Assembly: GCA_010645155.1 (NCBI GenBank)
Contig: JAAGOF010000104.1
Location: forward strand, 2,777,095 to 2,841,094
Direction: 5' to 3'
DNA from: Tigriopus japonicus
Lineage: Eukaryota; Arthropoda; Copepoda; Harpacticoida; Harpacticidae
DNA: 64,000 bases
Shown here: positions 49,143-60,550 of the stretch, piece by piece
Numbering within the stretch: the stretch's first letter is position 1
Layout: each line of letters starts with the position of its first letter
Program-made: the position numbers and the translations under genes
The notes under the pieces: generated by a model
Databases searched by the model: none
Seen by the model: the letters and a program-made list of their open reading frames with translations, nothing else
What the model was told of the DNA's origin: nothing

Positions 49143-49591
49143 CAAGACGCACTGGAATCATGGAGTGGGAGGCTAGCAATGAGAATAATGATTTCCAGTA
49201 AGAACAATTCAATTACGTTCTTCTGCAAATGAGACCTTGCGTATGTTGACAGAAATACGTATTTCAATTTTCAGCTCAATCGAACGTCGGAGACAAAAGT
49301 TATGCTCACTCAAAGTTCAGTGCAAATTCTACCGAGAATGAATGAACTAGCCCTTTTGTGGTAATCGTTTTACCACTAAAAGGCGAGTTCATTCATTCTA
49401 TGCTCTCCTCAGTACATAAGGTTGAGAAGGCATAACTTTTCACTCCGGCATCCGATTGGGCTGAAACTTGAAATACGTGTTTTTCTCAATGCAGCCAGGT
49501 CTCATTTGCAGAAGAACGCAAATGGTTCGTTTCTGCTGGAAATCATAATTCTCATTGCTCGCCTCCCACTCCATGATTTCCGTGCTTCTTG
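49143..49591. mobile_element. Palindromic element family P, copy B
   Basis: This 449-bp element is almost one continuous palindrome. The left half (CATGGAGTGGGAGGC...GCAAATGAGACC...GAATGAATGAACT) is mirrored by the right half around a small loop at about 49350-49380 (TTTTGTGGTAA / TTACCACTAAAA). It is flanked by the perfect 7-bp duplication TATAGAC (49136-49142, 49592-49598). The ends are CAAGACGCACTG and, inverted, CAAGAAGCACGG. No coding capacity. Confidence 0.85.
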
Positions 49592-49841
49592 TATAGACTC
49601 ACGTCGTCAGAAGGCTTGGCGAGTTCACTCGGAGTAATCCCATCGACGAATTGTACTAGAGATCTCGCAATGTACATGTACATGCACTGTATGTACATTT
49701 ACTGTAAGTAACAGTAAATGCTTTAGAGATAATGAGATACAAACCTAAGCTAGTTGAGGATCAAAAGCAAGATGGCCCATTTCCACTTCCAGAAGTGTTT
49801 CAGTGCTGGTTTTAGAATCAGATCGTCCAAAACAGAGACTA

Positions 49842-50624
49842 CAGGGTACGCCACCTAAAATCCGACACAGAGAGACACTTGTATTGCAAAGTCATGTCTA
49901 TAATAATATGTATATTCAAATTCCCTTTAAGAAGGGATGAGACGTGATGTTGTCGATAGGACAGTTTCTTTTCAGTGAGAGAGGTCCTGGGTTTGAATCT
50001 CCGCCTGGACCTTTGTTAAACAAAGTGTAGCTGATACGTTTGTGGATTTTTAGCTTAAATGACTGCATTTCCATATCCTCCAAACAATCCTTTGAGAATT
50101 CTAACCAACATCGAATGTAATTGGTCGGATCAAATGGTGGTCAAGCACATAACAACACGTAGACAAGGCATGAACATGTCAGCTTTTGAGATACTAATCA
50201 ATATTCAAAGATAGAGATCCTTTTCTGGATATAATATTGCTTGTCAGAAAAGTTCAAGATTAACTGTCCTGTTTTGTTGGTCAGACAGAGATTCCAACCT
50301 CTGACCCTACTAACATCCCCATCACGATCCCAAAATAACAACGTCATACTAGTGTACTAGTGTTGATGCACTTGTTGAAAACTGGGAGCAAATTACTGTA
50401 CCTGTCTATTCTAAAATGACACCAGTTTGTTGGGAGTCAGGGAGAATGTTTTTATTAAATAATAGTCTTAACAAAATACTTAATTAATATTGAAGTGGGG
50501 AAGATGAAATTTCCATTCAAAATATAATTGAATGACAGTATGAGAAACATCATGTAAAAGAATGGCTTTTTGGTTTTATTGGAACTTTCTACGGTGTTTG
50601 TCCGGTTTTAAGTAACCCACCCTG
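49842..50624. mobile_element. Mariner-family element, copy 2
   Basis: A 783-bp element has ends CAGGGTACGCCACCTAAA and, inverted, CAGGGTGGGTTACTTAAA, flanked by TA (49840-49841, 50625-50626). The ends match copy 1 at 7289. The interior shows no transposase frame. It contains a tRNA-like segment near 49935-50015, so it is non-autonomous. Confidence 0.7.
49935..50015 (+). other. tRNA-like (pseudo) segment
   Basis: TGATGTTGTCGATAGG resembles a D-arm/A-box of Asp or Glu tRNAs. About 35 nt later GGTCCTGGGTTTGAATCTCC resembles a T-arm/B-box. Stem pairing is poor (the T-stem does not close), so this is at most a decayed tRNA or SINE head, not a working tRNA. Confidence 0.2.
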
Positions 50625-50626
50625 TA

Positions 50627-53600
50627 GTTGCTTCTTCGTGAAACGGAGTCAAACACGTACTTACACTGATACGTAGACTCTGAGCTCATGTAAGACGCCA
50701 TTATGTGTGGAAATGTCAATGTTACAAAGACTCTGGTCAAAATAGCAATGCATTTCCGGATCGTGATCGAAGTGAAACCAGATAAGCGAGGATTCGGTCC
50801 GCTTCCAAAGATTCGTCCACTTTAGGGGCAAGCCAAATAAACACCCCCCACGGATCCGTTAGTTTTTCTCAGTTGAGAATGAAAGTGATCTTTCTATGAC
50901 TGGAATCGTTCATTCACTTGAGTAGAAGGAAACAAAATGAGCCTATTTTTTTCTTCCCTGATTTCTTCCAATTGGACAAGGCAAATGCGTCTGAAATTTC
51001 CAATCTAAGGCCGATATTTTGCAGATATTCGAATCGCATTATCCACTTTGCAACAAGCTCATGATTTATTCAATAATGCCCCACTTCAACCGGAAGCAAC
51101 CGAATCTAAGCTTCAAAAGCGCACATTGAATAGCTAAGGTTCAAAATATGTTTCGTATGTTATTGAGAGTGAGTTCCAATTTCCTTCATGTGATGGCATC
51201 CTCTCATTTGAAAGTCATGAATAATAAATAGGGCCGTGTCAAGTCAACAATTGGCATCGCTCCTAGACTTACATAATTAGTACCAAAAAGGCTCTCCACC
51301 CATGCCATCCCTTTATAGTACACCAATTTTATACACTCGTGTATATTTTATAGCCAGAGTGCCAAACCTCGAACGCAGCAACGATTGATTGAGTCTTGAG
51401 CCTTGTCGATGATCTTGACAACTCTCCAATGTGAACTCGTAGTGATCACGTGGACCCTCTTTCTCTCTCTCTCTCCCTCTCTGCATTGGCAAGCAATCTT
51501 GCCCTTATTAGACCATGATTGGATACATTCATCCCTCCTCTGACATTCGATCGAGTGCGCATTGGACCAAAATGGAACTTCGTCCTAGACTTCCCACTTT
51601 ATGATCCTCTATAGTGCTCTCTCCTGGGCAATGGAACCAGTAGTTGGTCCTCATGGAAAGCAACGTGTGCTTAAAACATGATTGAATAGTGAATGTACGA
51701 AGTTGGTCCATCCTGGACCTTCTCGAAGATTGGATCCAAGAAAAGCGAGTGTAGTACAGTAGGTAGGACAGGAAACCGAATGACACATCGAATGTGTTTG
51801 GGCTGACTATTGGCCAACCTAAGAGGTCTTTATCGGGAAAAGCTAACCCCCCCTTGGAATCGCTCTGGCACAAACTTAGGTTAGAAGGCCGGCGATTTGG
51901 CCTTGGACGGCTAGGTTGTGTCATTAGACGCAAGACCAAGAAAGGTTGCCAACCGTGAAAATCTTTGATCCCGTGTCTCGCATTATTCAAGGTTGAGTTT
52001 GCCATGGATAAATTGTATGTAGACAGTTCCTGCCTTTATTTGTTGTCGATGGTCATATGAGCATTTTGAAGGACCCGAAGAATACGTTTCGTAATAATAC
52101 AAGTTGAAGGTCGAAAGTCAAGTCTGATTGATTGTGTTTGGTTGTTCTAGCCCAATCAAGACTTGCTTAACTCTCTGCAAGAGACCCTCGGTTTTAATAA
52201 TTCAATACACTATTGCCTGCATCGAATTCCTGCCCTAACTTGGCCGACTAGCTCTAATTGAACATTTGCCGAAAATCATGGCTCTTCCGTGAAACGAATC
52301 TTGCCAAATCTGTTCAAGTACAAACATACTTTATTCTTGATTCCGGAGGCTCCATTGACAATGGAAACGTTAAAGATCCAACTATTTGCTCTCAGTCCTC
52401 TTCTCCTTTGTCGGATGGACCGTATTAAGAGCCCATTCTCGCTCGAAGAGCCGAATCTGTGCCATAAAGTTGTTGTAAAACTCCATGCTCTTTATCCTCT
52501 TTGAGCTCTTCTTGAGACCTTGAAACACTTAATGTGTGGGCCTTACTTTGTGAAACCTTCGAACCACTTTGGCTTGGTTTGGTTTGAATGCCTGGAACTT
52601 ACTTGGCTCGCCAGATTTCAGCCAAATTACGAAAGGGTCCAACAGAATGTTGACATACGGCTTCTTTAACATGAGGACAAAGACACCGAACAATTTATTA
52701 TGCGACTTGTGGAACCGTTTCATAACATGGTTGGTGTATCTTTTGAAGTATGCAACAAACGAGGAAGGACGAGAAAACCCCTGGCTTGGTCCTTGATCAC
52801 TGATAATTGGGTCTCAATGAATCCTGCTGAACTCTCGATGAGTCCAAGGGGGCCAAAGTGAGCCATAATATGTAGATGAAGGTAGATGAAAAAAAGGGTA
52901 TGAAGATATGTACATGAAGTATAACTTCATATATAACTTCAATATAACTTCATGTATATGAAGGATGACTGTCGATGAAAAGACCGTACTCCAGGCTGAG
53001 CATAGTATGTATTAGTTCGTCCCCTTCCTCCTCTTTGATACTTCTGATACAAATGTCTGTATGCCAAATAGTACAGAGTCACACTAGCTTCTACGCACTA
53101 TACATAAGGAGAAGCCTACTGTAGTAATGTACTGTAGTTTCTCCTCCTAGCGTTTGTCAGAGAAGCGTTCTCCACATACTGGGAGAGAAGCGGCGGTCTC
53201 GTAACACTCCTCAAGTTCCTTAGTGGACAGTTTGGCAATGGCATGGCGAAATCAAAGTTTTTGAACTTTGCTGCCAGTCTTCGTCCTTCGTCTAGCTTGG
53301 AGGCTTTTCCGTTGTCCCAAGCTGTTCCCCTCTTCCAGTATAGTGTCTGTTTTCTTTCTCGAGAGAAACGTCTCTCCTGCATGGATCATCCGAGAGTGTG
53401 CGTGCGGTCGGTGTTCCTCTCAGCCAAGGAACATGTACCACTAGAATTGGTGGAACGCGTCGTCTTCCATTCGATTATTTCGCTTTTTGGGATCCTTCGC
53501 CCTCATCGTTTGGCCTCTCAGTTTTGATTTGGAAGAGTGTCGTTTCAGTCCAAGAAGGTGAACATGCAAGAAATGTGCAATGAAGTGCAGCGTGGGTCCA

Positions 53601-55946
53601 CAATGTGATAGTCTTGAATAAAAGGTTTATGGTGCCGCAAAGAGAACTGAAGAAACAAAGAAAGAAGGAAAGGGAACAATGCGATTGATTCCAAGAGGTT
53701 GGTGGGGTCATGGATCAGATCTTGTGGGGGACAACATAACGTTTGATATGGTATTTAAAGAGAGCCTCTGATCCCTGCTCGGATTAATATTTGCTCATCT
53801 TGAATGATCTTTGTTGACATTGAGAGTCTCGAAGTCTGACAATCGGCGAGATTGCCGTTCTTTTGAAGACGAGCTCATCGGGATCTTAATCCCATTCTCT
53901 CTCAATTGGGATACTGAGGCACATTGATCAGATGAGCAAACTTTAACACTAAATATCAATATTTGAACTTGTCTTTTGTACTACTATATTCATGCCAAGG
54001 ACACTGCCAATCTCCAAAGATCGGTTCAATAACTTTTTGGCTGAATAACAGACACTAACTAATTTTTCTACATCATGGGTCGGCAACAGCTTTCGGTTCA
54101 AGGCCCACCAAATGTAACCTTGTATAGTCAGGGACCCTCCAAACAGATCCTGGCACGTTCATGGGCCCATATATCTGCCATCAAATATCAAATAGTTCAA
54201 GGCCCACCAATACAGTACTTTGGATGTTCTGGGGCCCACTGCATTGGAATTTCCCCATTCACAAATGAACAGATACCCTTTTCATTTGGTTCTCAGGGTT
54301 TAATTTCAAACATTTCGAAAGAAATCGAGCACCCTCGTTTAGAGCCAAGGGAAACTTGGCCTTCGAGCAAAATTGGAATTTGACGCATTTCTTATAAACT
54401 CGAGCCTGCAGCGGTTTTCCATTTGGATGGGCTTTGTTACCCCCAAACTATGCAATGCACTTAAATCGGATTTGAACTTTGAAGTCCATTTATTTTTGGA
54501 AATTGAAATGGAATGAATCCTTGATTAAAGTGGCTTGCTTCCTCCTTGCCAAAGGGAACAGATTACATGAGATATCTGTTTCTCCGGCAAAGCAATACGT
54601 ACGAATAAAGGCCAATCTGGAAATGAGTTTCCTTTCCTTTCCACATCTGGAATATTGCTCTCTCTTCGCAATATTTGACCTAACGTCATGACAACTCTAA
54701 GCAATCGAATCGAATTATCTTGTTGTTCAAATTGAATGTTGCACAAATCCTTTTATCAATTGTGTCCAGTTGAAACCTTGATCCGGCCGCTTCAAGCGGA
54801 TTAACTCAAAATCGCCGAGCAAACACACGTCAAGATCAGATCTACTGACGGACAAATTGAGCTTTAATGTGACACTCTAATGTCCAAACGAGTCCTCAAT
54901 AAGTTCTGATCCGTTCATCCTCCCGTTCAGTCAAGTGTTGTTCCAAGAACTCCTCGAATTCCACCCTATCAAGATCGAGTCCGTGATGATGAGAGCTCAT
55001 TAATCAGAGAGGAGCTTTCGTGGTTGACGTGATTTTTTAGGTCGTGGTTGGTGGTTATTATTCAGCCTCGTCATTGGCTGTAATTATTAATGACGACGAT
55101 CTCGTCATAATTCACTCTTCACGGAAACCTCAACGTCAAGAACAATGATGACGAGCGAGAAACGGATCTTTTTACCGCCGTTTCATCCGCCTCATCGGAA
55201 AAAATTGGCTCGAAACACGGCCAATAAACTGTTTCTAATGAGACAAGTGAAAAGGTGAGGAATATACTGTTGTAATATTCAAGGAGAAAACGGGATTTGA
55301 AGCCACGAGATCTCCATGGAGCTAGGAATACATAGTTACGTACATGGGAGGGGAAAGACCAAAAAGGCTGGTCTTCCAATGCTTTCCGAGGTTGTCCAAA
55401 GAATGGAGAATGCTCTCACATTCCACAAAGCTAATTTGGGAACAAGGAGAGATCAAAATTAGTTCATCTGAGAATTTAGACCGTTTTTGAGATTGGTAGA
55501 GGAAAAATATCTGTGCTTGATCATGTAGAATGTGCACTGCATGGTTGGAAATTTAGAGACAAATGATGAGGGTCAAAGAGTCAACATTAAGTGAAAGGAA
55601 CTCCATCCTCTTCTCAGTAATCATTCTAAGTGGGATTTCTCAAAGGCCTAATTGGAAATTGTATTAGCTCAATCGTTGACCACTGGACATGAGTACATTA
55701 GCGAAGCCTCTTGCTCGTGGTGAGTATCGGGTCGAGATTTGAGATGGAGGCATTAGGAACAATAATTGGAATATTGTTGAGGGAACAACCGTCGAGTTTC
55801 AGAATATCCAGTTTGTTTCATTCAAAAAACGGAGTTTACAGTTTATTGGCCTGTCCATCTCAGGTTGGATTGGCGATTCTCGGGTCAAACATTTAATCGA
55901 CACGCGAGAGCCCAGGGGTTGCCAACCCTGATCTTTACGATAAATA
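50627..55946. other. Intron sequence
   Basis: A (CT)n run lies at about 51457-51482. Tandem ATAACTTCATATA-like words at 52917-52965 form a short degenerate repeat. The CpG-richer stretch 53100-53480 resembles 5'UTR. GGGTCGGCAACAGC near 54078 and CAGGGGTTGCCAACC near 55913 resemble ends of hAT elements, but no partner ends were found. Confidence 0.3.
51457..51482. repeat. (CT)n microsatellite
   Basis: An interrupted CT run. Confidence 0.85.
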
Positions 55947-56804
55947 GGCCGCATGTTAACGCAGCTAATTCAAAAAGCAAGAGTACACCAAAATCAAGTC
56001 AGATTAACGTTTGTTGAATCAAGAACCACTGAATTTCCTTGGACTGGGAGGCTAGGAGTGAGAATAATGATTTCCAGTAGGAACAGTTCAGTTACGTTCT
56101 TCTGCAAATGAGACCTTGCATATGGTGACGAGAATGTGTATTTCAATTTTCAGCTAAATCGAATGTCGGAGTCAAAAGATACGCTCTGTCAAAGCTCTGT
56201 GCAAATCCTACCGAGAAGGTATGAACTAGCCCTTTTCTGGTAATTGTTTTACCACACAGGGCGAATTCATTCATTCTATGCTCTCTTCAGTACATAAGTT
56301 TGAGAAGGCACAACTTTTCACTCCGCTGTTCGATTGAGCTGGAAATTGAAATACGTCCGTCTACTGAATACAAGCCAGGTCTCGTAGGCAGAACAACGCA
56401 ATTGAATTAATCCTTCTGGAAATCATATTTCTCACCGTTAGCCTCCCACTCCAGTTTTCAGTGCTTCTTGGTTGAATATAAAAGGCCGCATGTTAACGCA
56501 CTTAATTCAATAGCGAGAGTATACCAAAATCAGGTCAAATTAGCATTCGTTGAGTATGTACTCTCCCTAGCTGCTGCGTTTCAAACACAGGAGTTGCCAC
56601 GAGTATATACTCAAGGCCGGTTATTCTGACTTGATTTTGGTATGCTCTCGCTTCTGAATTAGGTGCGTTAACATGCGGCCTATACTCACCCCAGCTCCTG
56701 TGTTTCAAACACAACAGCTGTCGAGAGTACATACTCTGGGCACGTCAATCTGACTTGATTTTATGTACTCTCGTTTTTTGAATTAGCTGCGTTAACATGC
56801 GGCC
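55947..56804. repeat. Compound GGCCGCATG-ended MITE cluster
   Basis: GGCCGCATGTTAACGC occurs forward at 55947 and 56484 and inverted ending at 56680 and 56804. The inner pair (56484-56680) is a 197-bp hairpin element. 56569-56680 and 56695-56804 are direct repeats of each other. Palindromic element C (56020-56470) is inserted between the two forward arms. The cluster therefore records at least two insertions and one duplication. Confidence 0.7.
56020..56470. mobile_element. Palindromic element family P, copy C
   Basis: A 451-bp copy with the 7-bp duplication GTTGAAT on both sides (56013-56019, 56471-56477). The ends are CAAGAACCACTGAA and, inverted, CAAGAAGCACTGAA. It is the same palindrome as copy B, and it sits within the GGCCGCATG repeat cluster. 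Confidence 0.82.
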
Positions 56805-59494
56805 CTAATTACATTGCTCTATCATCCAATGCAATGTAAGAGAAATTCGCTGTTCTCTTTAGCAATCAAATGATTAAATGTAATTTTCTGGAAAACTAAA
56901 TGCCGAAAAAAAATTATTTGACAAAAAATAGTAAGTGATTGACGAAAAGCCAAGTGTTGGCAATGGGATTCTTTAGGTCTAAAAATGTATAATTTTCAAT
57001 GTTGTAAACAAGGTTTGGGCGTAATTGTAAATCCACGTTTTCATGGTTTTTGAAAATCCTCCCCTGTTGGTTTTCAAATTTAAAATTTCTTCAAAATAAC
57101 TTTTATTTTTGATCCCTTTCGAACTTGAAATGTCTTACAATAATGACATTAATTTTGCGAGAAAGTCATAATACACAAAAAAAACAATCGAATTTTGATC
57201 TTCCCACGACCACTCTACCTAGCCATTTTAGAGGTTAATTTCATTTGTTCATTTTCGAAGTTTGGTTGAATTGAGGGTGCTTTCTTTCATTTGGAGTAGA
57301 GGACTGAACAAGATTCTTCTCGTCGGACAAAAATATTGAAATTTGGCCACTGAAAATACGCATCTTGTTGAAATCTTATTGGGAAATCTAGGGATAATCC
57401 TGGTCAAACACACCATTGTTAAAACAATAAATGTAAAAACGAAAAAGCTTTCTTCACGGTGTCGCTATCCTACTCGTATGTTAGGATTTTGTGTTTTGGT
57501 TGGGATTTTTTTTCTTTTTGCGCCAATTCATGAAAAAAGACCAGATTTTTGCAAGTCAATGCCCAGCCATTTGTTTGCTGTTGGTGAACTAAAATGTTTT
57601 CAAATTCTTTGGATAGTTTATTGTTAAAGTAGCGCCTTTACTTGAAAACGTTTTATGCGTCAGAGGACCAAAAACAGAGCTCATTGTTTTGTCTTTCAAG
57701 ATGCTAGCAGCGGCAAAACAAGTAGAAATGAATGGCTTTCCAAAACACACGAGAGTTTCACGTTTCTTTATTGTGCTAGCAATCAATTTTAGATTTACTT
57801 GAATTTTCTAGTTGTTCAGTTAATGCTCAGGATAGTTCCCTAGCTTCGCTTTGAATTTTGGATGGTGGTCTCATTTAGAGTTGAATTCCAGGTCCCAGGA
57901 AACAAGCAGGATAGGGTCCAATCCCAAAAAGAGGATCATCAATGTTATTTTGAAGTTGCAATGAGCTATGTCTTAATTATCTATGTTTTTTTCAAATACT
58001 CTCGATAATACATTTATTTGGGCAAAATATATTTTCATTTTAAGAATGAACTTTAAATTGTGAAAATAATGTCAGTGTTCTTTTGTAGTCGTTTGTGATG
58101 CGGAGCGACTTCATGTCGGATCCCAAAATTTTCATTTCATGATGTTCCCCAAAAAAGATTCGAAAACTATTGATATGTCAAAATGTATGGGGAAGAGCCT
58201 AGATTCGTTTTTGATGTTCAGCAGAGCTAACACTAATGGTTGGATTGCATGTTAAGGTTAGAAAATGGCGGCAAAAAAAAAGATTTATGCGAACCTTCAC
58301 GCGTTGCGATTTAGCCAAGATTTTTTTAAAAGGCCCCCAAAACCGTTTGAAATGCAACTTAAAGATCTTAATTCGGAGAACACTGACGTCCAATCTTTTA
58401 TTTGAAAATCTGTACGTCCATTCGAAACCTTGAACTCACCTCTGAGAACATCAAAATGATTTTAAAAGGTTGAATCTTTGAAGTTTAAAAGTGCTTGTTA
58501 ACTAACCTCTTTCTCATTATGAGAACTCACTGAAAACTTATTTTCCTGTCATGTTGGCGTTCCACGACTAACTTTATTCCTTGAAATGGCACTAATAAGT
58601 TCTTCATTTGGTCTTCGTCAATTTTGACATTTTTAGGCCGCATTCGGAAAACCAAGTCAGCCTAGCATGTTAATACGTGATTATTCAGGGACTCCACTTG
58701 AGTTGCTCTGCTGGCAATAAATTGACTCGACTCTGAGCCATTGTCATGCTTCTGTTGTTCATCATGGAATGCATTAACCAGCTAGTCAACGAACTAATCA
58801 TGCTTTTCACTTCATTTCTTTAGTTACGAGAATTTCATTTTCTTACGTACTTATGCGATATTTTTGGTTTCTTCATAAAGAACAGATGAGCAAATCTTTC
58901 TCTTAAGCTGAGAGCTTCCACAGTAATACAAGAAAGATGAAAAAGGATTTACTTGATTTTGCATTCTACCAAAGCACTTTGAGTTTTTCAACGAGTATTT
59001 TAGGAAGAGGTCAAAACTTAATGGAATCGAAACTGTCCCTGACTGGAAAGCATAATTCCTCTAAAAATGTTTTTCCAGCTTTTGACGCAATTCTGGTTCT
59101 GAAACGAAAAGACTCGTCACTTTGATCCGGACCCAAAAATGTTCTCAAACTCAACAAAATATGAGGGTAAAAAGGGACCCCAAAACGATATACTGGAGTT
59201 TGTAAGGCTGCAGTTGGACACAAATAAATTTCGTTGGTCCTCAGGCCCACCCTCAGACCATTCGTCTGGGTATTATTGCAAAAGTGTTGGTTCCCAAGGA
59301 AATATGACAAAATGTGACCCAAGGAAAATCTCGTTTTATTTTTCTGGGGATTCTCTGTTTTATTCAAGTCATGTCGGACGCAGTCGCGGTTCATGAATAA
59401 TCTGGAAAATAGTCCGTCAAAGAATTGGTCGTCATTCTCTAGCCAGTTCCTTGGATGACGTTCGTCCCACCAGAGCCCCATAATTGAAGGCAGT
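56805..59494. other. Last intron segment before the UCR1 region
   Basis: AT-rich to about 58900, then somewhat richer in GC. No feature is recognised. Confidence 0.35.
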
Positions 59495-60076
59495 ATGGGC
59501 TCTGTTCTAGATGTTGTTTATTTCGGGGTGGACCGGTCCAATTTCCTGATTATGGGAACAGAAGGGTGTCTCCGAGTGACCAGAGCAACTTTCTGGTGGG
59601 TCACGCTGATCTATGACCGGTTAATTGAGCTAGATTCGCACTACCACCTACAAACACATGATCGTCACCACTGGCATGAGCTATGCAAGTGCACCCCAAT
59701 GCCAACTTTTTCTTCCTCAAGCCAGAAAATGTTCCGCATTTCCAAGACCCACCAAGGTCTTTGTGATGGAGCAAAGCTGCTTGATCGAACAACTGCAAAG
59801 ACCACTGAAGAAAAAGGCTGTCGTCTATCCTTCAAGACATTCGAAAACTTCCATTGTTCATCATCCACTTCGGAACAAAATAGGCTTCCAATGAAGTCTG
59901 CCGGAAGAAATGGACAGTCACGGGTTTTAAATGAGAACCGAGCTAATCACGAAATGGAATTGAGAACCTCATTTCCCGAGGCCAAGTTTGACATGCCATC
60001 ACAAAAGAAAGAAGAAGTACATCGATCGTCACTCATGACTTTCAAGTACTCACGCTTCGTTGGGATAGGTGGATGA
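59495..60076 (+). other. Open frame just upstream of UCR1, possible further alternative exon
   Basis: An ATG-initiated frame of 193 codons ends at TGA about 300 nt before the UCR1 acceptor. The second half (many Ser, Lys, Glu, Asn; SQKKEEVHRSSLMTFKYS) has composition like the other N-terminal exons. A phase-2 donor exists at CAA|GTACTC (GT at 60046), which would join UCR1 in frame as Asn-Phe-Asp. A second open frame with ATG at 59676 overlaps it, and a 156-codon frame lies on the minus strand next to it. The region is therefore GC-richer and stop-poor in several frames, which weakens the case. No similarity is recognised. It could be coding, 5'UTR of a downstream promoter, or chance. Confidence 0.2.
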
Positions 60077-60376
60077 TTCCCCTCAGTGAAGGCCCCGAGT
60101 GTAGGGCCCATTAAGGGTCTTGTGGTCTTGGAACGTTCTGCTGTCCTTGAAGGGAATGGAACAACCAACCACGCGTGGCCTGCCCAGAGTGTCTTGCTCG
60201 CTAGATTGGACTCAAAAGAAAAGAAAAATCGCGCAAATGTTTGTGAGCCTTTCCCTGACTCAAAGCTTTCTTCTTATCCATTCTCTCGTGGTTCTATTTT
60301 TAAGACCAATTAACTTTTTTTTCTTCTACCTCCACAATCAAAATTTAATCCACCCATTCTCTTACTCTTGTTCCAG

Positions 60377-60550
60377 TTTTGACGTGGAAAATGGACCCTC
60401 ACCTGGTCGGGATCACTTCGAGGGCTCACCGGGGCTGGTGCTTCAAAACCTGCCCCAACGACGAGAATCCTTCCTGTACAAGTCAGACTCTGACTTTGAA
60501 ATGTCGCCCAAATCCATGTCCAGAAACTCGTCCATCGCCAGTGAAGCCGG
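60377..60550 (+). CDS. dnc: dnc/PDE4 shared exon: N-terminal part of UCR1
   Basis: This exon encodes the first part of upstream conserved region 1 of a long-form cAMP-specific phosphodiesterase (PDE4, Drosophila dunce). UCR1 with UCR2 restrains the catalytic domain, and PKA phosphorylation of the RRES serine activates the enzyme. The acceptor is a pyrimidine tract ending TTCCAG (to 60376). The first T completes a codon begun in an upstream exon. The 57 full codons read [11 protein letters not shown], then a short variable part, [20 protein letters not shown] and [11 protein letters not shown]. The donor is GCCGG|GTAAGT (GT at 60551), phase 2. The PKA serine is codon 60468-60470. Compared with human PDE4B and PDE4D, the stretch between SPGR and QRRESF is about 8-10 residues shorter. 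The following exons (the rest of UCR1, UCR2, HD-type catalytic domain) are not found before 64000. Confidence 0.95.

Noticed and set aside
51529..52005. 158-codon minus-strand frame
   Set aside because: Composition is irregular, no motif or splice context is seen, and it lies deep in intron. Long frames by chance are expected in 64 kb.
54075..54383. 102-codon frame starting at GGGTCGGCAAC
   Set aside because: The start resembles a hAT terminal sequence, and the frame reads like non-coding element tail (repeated CAAGGCCCACCAA). No partner end was found.
59011..59481. 156-codon minus-strand frame
   Set aside because: No recognisable domain. The opposite strand is also partly open, so this looks like a stop-poor region rather than a gene.
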